DNA from: Phymatolithon calcareum
Taxonomy: Eukaryota; Rhodophyta; Florideophyceae; Hapalidiales
DNA length: 64,000 nt
Direction of reading: 5' to 3'
Assembly: GCA_977006965.1 (NCBI GenBank)
Contig: OZ345363.1
Location: forward strand, 1,178,001-1,242,000
Positions 59,796 to 64,000 of the stretch are shown one piece after another. A program made the translations under genes and the position numbers. Position 1 is the stretch's first letter. Each line of letters begins with the position of its first letter. Under the pieces are notes generated by a model that worked only from the letters and a program-made list of their open reading frames with translations, was not told the DNA's origin and made no database searches.

Positions 59796-61112
59796 GAGTT
59801 AATTATGCTGTGTACACAGGACTGAGTACGAGTGATTTCGTTGAAATCCCATCGGACACGTGGCGAAAATATTGACACTATGACACGAAGCACCGGTCTA
59901 TGAATCGGACAAACGTATTCGTTGCGTTATTAACGGTAACCGATTGAACCGGCGAAATATTCGTAGTCCCTAAGGTGCAAACTCTGATTTCGGTATGACA
60001 TATCCTAGGGATGTGCGGAAAGAATTGAAGCTCCCAAGCGGTAGACTAATTGGGCCTCTGGGGCTCTAATACCTCGCGAAAGGTGAGATTATGGTCAAAC
60101 GAGCTCCAATTAGAGTGGTAGATAGCATTAAAGCGTGTTTTTGTCCTCTACGCAGCAGAAAATGAGTATCCTTTCCATGCTGCGTACAGCACAAGAGCGG
60201 TTTATGCAGCTGCTTTAGTTTCAAAAAGGGACCCCTATGTAACGTCGCTGACAAGCAGTTTGGATTACTGTCCATCTATATTGTGGGGAAGAGCGTGGTT
60301 TCGAAGTGGTTGACGAAGGTGAGGGCGAGTGTCGTGGTGAAGATGAATCTGCACCATGACGTCAAGCTTAACTTCGAAAAAGTTGTTTTAAAACTATTAA
60401 CGGCAGATAGCGTAAACGATCGTTTAAATGGTCGACCGCTGCGGTTTTCACTCCGTTACATGAACAGAAAAAACTGCAGTTGTACCGTTTAACATGTTGA
60501 ACGGTACTACTCTTTTGAGCAGACTGTTACCACCGGACTGGTACGACAGACCAGAGCAACGGGATTGTCAAAAAACCTGTTGGCCATAAGAGCACCTATG
60601 CAAAGGGGAAGAAGCGACGCCTCGCAAATTGCTACGAAGAGCTATCAAAAACAACCGACTATATGCTAGGGGCTCAGATATAATACCAGGCATGAGAGTA
60701 GAGCCGCCCTAGTGAGGGTAGCACCTGAGGAAGCCTTGCCCGTATATTCGTATGACTGTGGGGCTTTAAAAAAATTGCAATACAAAAACAAAAAAAACTA
60801 TACAAAGGGAGCACATTAGCACATACGGCTAACTTTGTGAGTGTGTAAGAAATACGGAGATGCGTACCGTAAGCCGGGATAACATAAGAGTACAAGGCCC
60901 GAGGGGCTATTGTACCACTAGGGCCTGGTACGAGTAAATTTACGCATTTGTTATCTCGGCTTTCAGTACGTGTACGAATTGTATTCGGATGGGCGAGCAA
61001 ACACGAGATTCACTAGACGACAACGAACGGGAAACGCCGACAAACGGTCCACTTTACGATTGTTGTAAATTTCCGTCCACATCCTCAAATTAATCAAAAA
61101 TCGAACTTCTTA

Positions 61113-61146
61113 TGTCCTTCACACGATCATCGTCGTGTGAAGGACA
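61113..61146. repeat. Hairpin with 14-bp arms
   Basis: TGTCCTTCACACGA (61113-61126) pairs with TCGTGTGAAGGACA (61133-61146), 6-nt loop. A related CACGATGATCGTG palindrome follows at about 61154. Confidence 0.85.
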
Positions 61147-61602
61147 GAACAAGCACGATGATCGTGATTCAAAAATTAGGTGAGAAACAATTTATTTTTT
61201 CCTCTTCAAATCAAAATAAATAATCGAAATTAAGCTTGCAATAAATCCAGCTGAAAGTTGCATGTAAGCACTATGACAAGAATAGTCTTTCAATTCCAAG
61301 TGAATTTTGCAATAATCGTCTGGCCAAGTTTCGTTTTCTTACGCTATTGACTTGAAAGAAGATCGTTTTCGCGCTTGTATACAAAAACAGCATCCTCTTT
61401 AAGTATTTTCCTTTATTATCAGGAATACGTATCATTAATCAATAAGCAAAAAATAGGTAGCCCAAATAAATTATAGATATACAATGAAAAGCAGAGAGAA
61501 AAGAATGAATGAAAAGCACGAAATGAGAACAGCGGACAAGAGTAAGAGAAGTTTGAAAAGAAAGTGAGACCAAGAATCAAGAAACGCTACAGTAGTCGGT
61601 AA

Positions 61603-61648
61603 TTTGCTTTTGTATCGTCGAGTTTAAACTGGACGATACAAAAGCAAA
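61603..61648. repeat. Hairpin with 17-bp arms
   Basis: TTTGCTTTTGTATCGTC (61603-61619) pairs with GACGATACAAAAGCAAA (61632-61648). Pairing resumes outside at GTCGG / CCGA. Confidence 0.87.
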
Positions 61649-62583
61649 CTGCCGATTTGCCTCGAGTAGGGACGCATGATACCTGCTCAACAAATCCATT
61701 TAATTTCGAGAGATTCTTCAGACATGTTTTCATTTTTCATGAAATGTTACGCAAGTTTTGGAAAAATTTAGGCGATTTTATTGGATAACGAAGTGTGGAA
61801 ATGAGCCAATTGACGGATTGGAGCCGCCGATGCGCAATCCGTCCGTGAAGAACCAAACCTGAGCACAAAGGCACTCTTCAATTTGCCAAATATTGCGAAT
61901 AGAGCTTTAACCCCAAATGCAGACAATTTCTCTAATCATGTACACTTCCGCAGCGTTCCAGAGGTCCTCTCCGCTGAACTTTTGCACTTCACCTGCAGTA
62001 GAGTTGGGAGGATTTTGTCGTCTTGAACGAAATAAAAAAGCACGCGACTTTGCTCTCCGCTTCCCCATCGATTTCTGATGCTGCTGCTATTCGCCGCCTT
62101 CTGGGATGCAATGCGTAAATTGAAACTGTGCCGACAAGGCTTCAAGACAACATAAATGGCGCAATGTGGCTAGTAGTTTTTGTGATGAAGTTTTCGGGGT
62201 TGGGGCGCATTCGGTAGCTTCACTATGTCGCACCCGGTGTTTGCGGTCACATCTATCACGTGAACTGTAGCACAAACTAGTACCGAAAAGCCGACCCCGA
62301 CAGTCTTAAGAGTGTAACTGACGGCTTTAGATTAAACAACTAATTAGTTGCAAAAAACGTGAACTGTAGGAGCAATCAGCGATACTCACTCTTCGTTTCT
62401 CTGCTTCGCACACCGCTTCACAGTCTGATTGCTCTCCTGGGTAAGAACCATAAAGGGGCTTGTAATTCTACTAGGGCTTCGGGGCACTTATCTCTAAGTG
62501 TATTGCAAAGACATGGACTTCACGCTGCGGGCTGCCCTTGTCAGCGGAGTGCCACGGTTTTATTTTTTCTCCAACAGATGAAA

Positions 62584-62967
62584 TCAAAGGTGGTTCCATG
62601 AAAAAAGTTTCTCTCGGTGCACTGTTGATAAGTCGAGCCAGGTTGAATGGAAAATTCTTGCACGTAAAAGGCATTTATGCTGCACATGCATTCTTGCCTC
62701 CAGAAACCCAGCACTGTGTTGCTGAATCGATAGTGATCCAACTTGTAGGAGGCAGGAGTAGAGTACACGATTTTTTAAAATGCTCGGCGCAGTTATGAAT
62801 GGATCTACTGGGTCTGTGAACTTGAAATGTCCCATGAGGCCAGAACTTTGTGGGAACAAGAGCCAAGTAGCATCTTGACCCCGGAGCCGTGCGGGCCAAC
62901 AGGCGTCCGCTACATAATTCATAGTTGGGAGGAAGACTAAAGGGACGGAGTTAATGTCCAATAACAT
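62584..62967 (-). CDS. Hypothetical protein (127 aa), weak
   Basis: ATG-initiated frame starting MLLDINSVPLVFLPTMNYVADACW. No recognised domain, signal peptide or conservation evidence. It may be chance or a relic. Confidence 0.18.
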   Translation of the reverse strand: MLLDINSVPLVFLPTMNYVADACWPARLRGQDATWLLFPQSSGLMGHFKFTDPVDPFITAPSILKNRVLYSCLLQVGSLSIQQHSAGFLEARMHVQHKCLLRARIFHSTWLDLSTVHREKLFSWNHL

Positions 62968-63129
62968 GGGTTCTCACGGTGCCGACATACTACAAGTCTG
63001 GTTGACAGGAGCCGTCCCATGGACAGGTATAAAATGCTTCTATACTCTGTAATGGTGTTACTAGAGTCCCGGTGAACACCACTACAACATTGTGCTCTTC
63101 CCTGCCATTAAAGTTTTCCTGTTTTATTC

Positions 63130-63395
63130 AACTCTGTGAAAGATCTTGCATCCATGATCTTTCAATTCGAAAGATCATGGAGCCACCCGGTCGCTGCGGA
63201 CGGCCTCTCCACGAAGGAGAGCTGCAGGCGGAGAAGACGCCAAGAAGCGCTCTCAGGCGAACCACTCAAAATCGGACCAAGATATCAAATCGGATATAAC
63301 AAACGCCACCGACCTCGGCAAGTGGAATCAAATGAAGCCTTCAAGACGTGCTAACCTCTTAAGGGATAAAGTAATCATCATCATCATCATCAAAT
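63130..63395 (+). mobile_element. Possible retroposon 3' end with (ATC)n tail
   Basis: The sequence ends TAAGGGATAAAGTA followed by (ATC)6 at about 63374-63391. Trinucleotide tails of this kind are typical of some non-LTR retrotransposons. A basic frame upstream (63136-63354) could be the last part of its ORF, but I cannot identify it. A 13-bp-arm hairpin (63151-63181) lies inside. Confidence 0.35.
63151..63181. repeat. Hairpin with 13-bp arms
   Basis: TCCATGATCTTTC (63151-63163) pairs with GAAAGATCATGGA (63169-63181), loop AATTC. Confidence 0.85.
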
Positions 63396-64000
63396 TCTAC
63401 TATGCGAACAGACTTTTGGGCCGAAAGTAGATTGTCCGCCTTTTCTCGTTGAGTTGGTTCACAGACCAGAGAACTACTGTACTGTATGGTTTTCTTCTCG
63501 CTTTCTTACTTCAGCACAAGAATCGAGGTGGTAAATGAGACATTGAATTTCCAAAAGCATCGGAAATGTAGTCCAAATCGGAAAAATTCAGTACACTAAA
63601 GTAGTCCCGCTGAAAGACGGTTTTGAAGGTCGATGTTTCATTCCTTCTCGGTGCTTTACGTCATTTTATACGTATTAACCGCACTCTCAGAAGCCAGAAG
63701 GACTCAACGTCCAAATCTATTTCTTCACCGTGACTACACCCGCAGTTGTAAAAAAGTACAGAGCATTACTAGGTACAGTATCATATTGTACTCAGTGGCT
63801 TCCCTTCTGTATCTGTGGCTCTTTTTTATTATCAAAAATTAGCATGTGATTCAGTAGGCTCGCCGAGCCCTTGTATCATACTTTTATTTTAATTCATTAT
63901 TTTCGCCAGTCAATTAAGTGAAAATTTGAAAACAATTTTTTATAGCTGCTATGATACACAATTATGAAAAGTGGCACATTTCTAGGACACGTTTCAATAA
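63396..64000. other. Right end of window, nothing recognised
   Basis: AT-rich. A 69-aa ATG frame at 63633-63842 begins with a hydrophobic stretch (MFHSFSVLYVILYVLTALSEA) and also ends hydrophobically, but is too short to call. Confidence 0.3.

Larger units (their letters stand above)
59796..62583. other. Gene-free region with hairpins
   Basis: No supported gene. A stretch at about 60765 (GTGGGGCTTTAAAAAAATTG) resembles the retroposon end at 41070. AT-rich around 61080-61560. Confidence 0.4.

Noticed and set aside
60870-60965. Complementary segments resembling a structured RNA
   Set aside because: Pairing is short and fits no RNA family I know; likely another small inverted repeat.

Overview
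This is a window of eukaryotic nuclear DNA. The cellular genes are long single-exon ORFs: a Golgi tether subunit, a cytochrome-b5 front-end desaturase, a CRY-DASH protein, a sugar transporter, a SNF2/RING ATPase, a secreted beta-propeller-like protein and a nucleotidyltransferase-like protein. They sit in long gene-poor stretches full of transposable elements. This intron-poor, transposon-rich layout fits a florideophyte red alga such as Chondrus. That assignment is inference; no diagnostic rRNA or plastid gene is present.

Layout. 333-7168: a tyrosine-recombinase retrotransposon (DIRS order, PAT/Kangaroo-type split direct repeats), split by an intact PIF/Harbinger transposon at 655-3820. 8109-27088: the main gene block (COG8, desaturase, CRY-DASH, decayed CRY-DASH copy, MFS transporter, decayed MFS copy, SNF2/RING ATPase). 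27089-33676: gene-poor DNA with a dense set of perfect inverted repeats and one 112-bp tandem duplication. 33677-34735: secreted propeller. 35.7-36.2 kb: degraded LINE 3' end. 37317-40482: a second Harbinger copy of the same 3166-bp length, in opposite orientation. 40681-41051: a MITE. 41427-49869: a Ty3/gypsy-type chromodomain LTR retrotransposon with matching 282-bp LTRs. Its 3' LTR is interrupted by a third, unrelated Harbinger-type element (41594-44737) whose two ORFs each carry one in-frame stop. 50.6-58.4 kb: retroposon fragments, a probable piggyBac relic, an 835-bp Mutator-like element with a 10-bp target duplication, the nucleotidyltransferase gene and another LINE fragment. 58531-58857: a hAT-type MITE. 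The last 5 kb is almost gene-free.

Themes. The transposons form a readable insertion stratigraphy: Harbinger into the retroelement repeat, Harbinger-like into the gypsy LTR. Target duplications and empty-site copies are visible inside the window. The 13.8-21.9 kb block shows local tandem duplication followed by decay. At least a dozen short, perfect or near-perfect inverted repeats are scattered through it. One lies inside the decayed transporter copy, where comparison with the parent gene shows it arose by a local inverted insertion, the signature of a replication template switch. The cellular genes cover Golgi trafficking, PUFA synthesis, blue-light/DNA repair, sugar uptake and chromatin/DNA-damage tolerance, and show no operon-like functional link.
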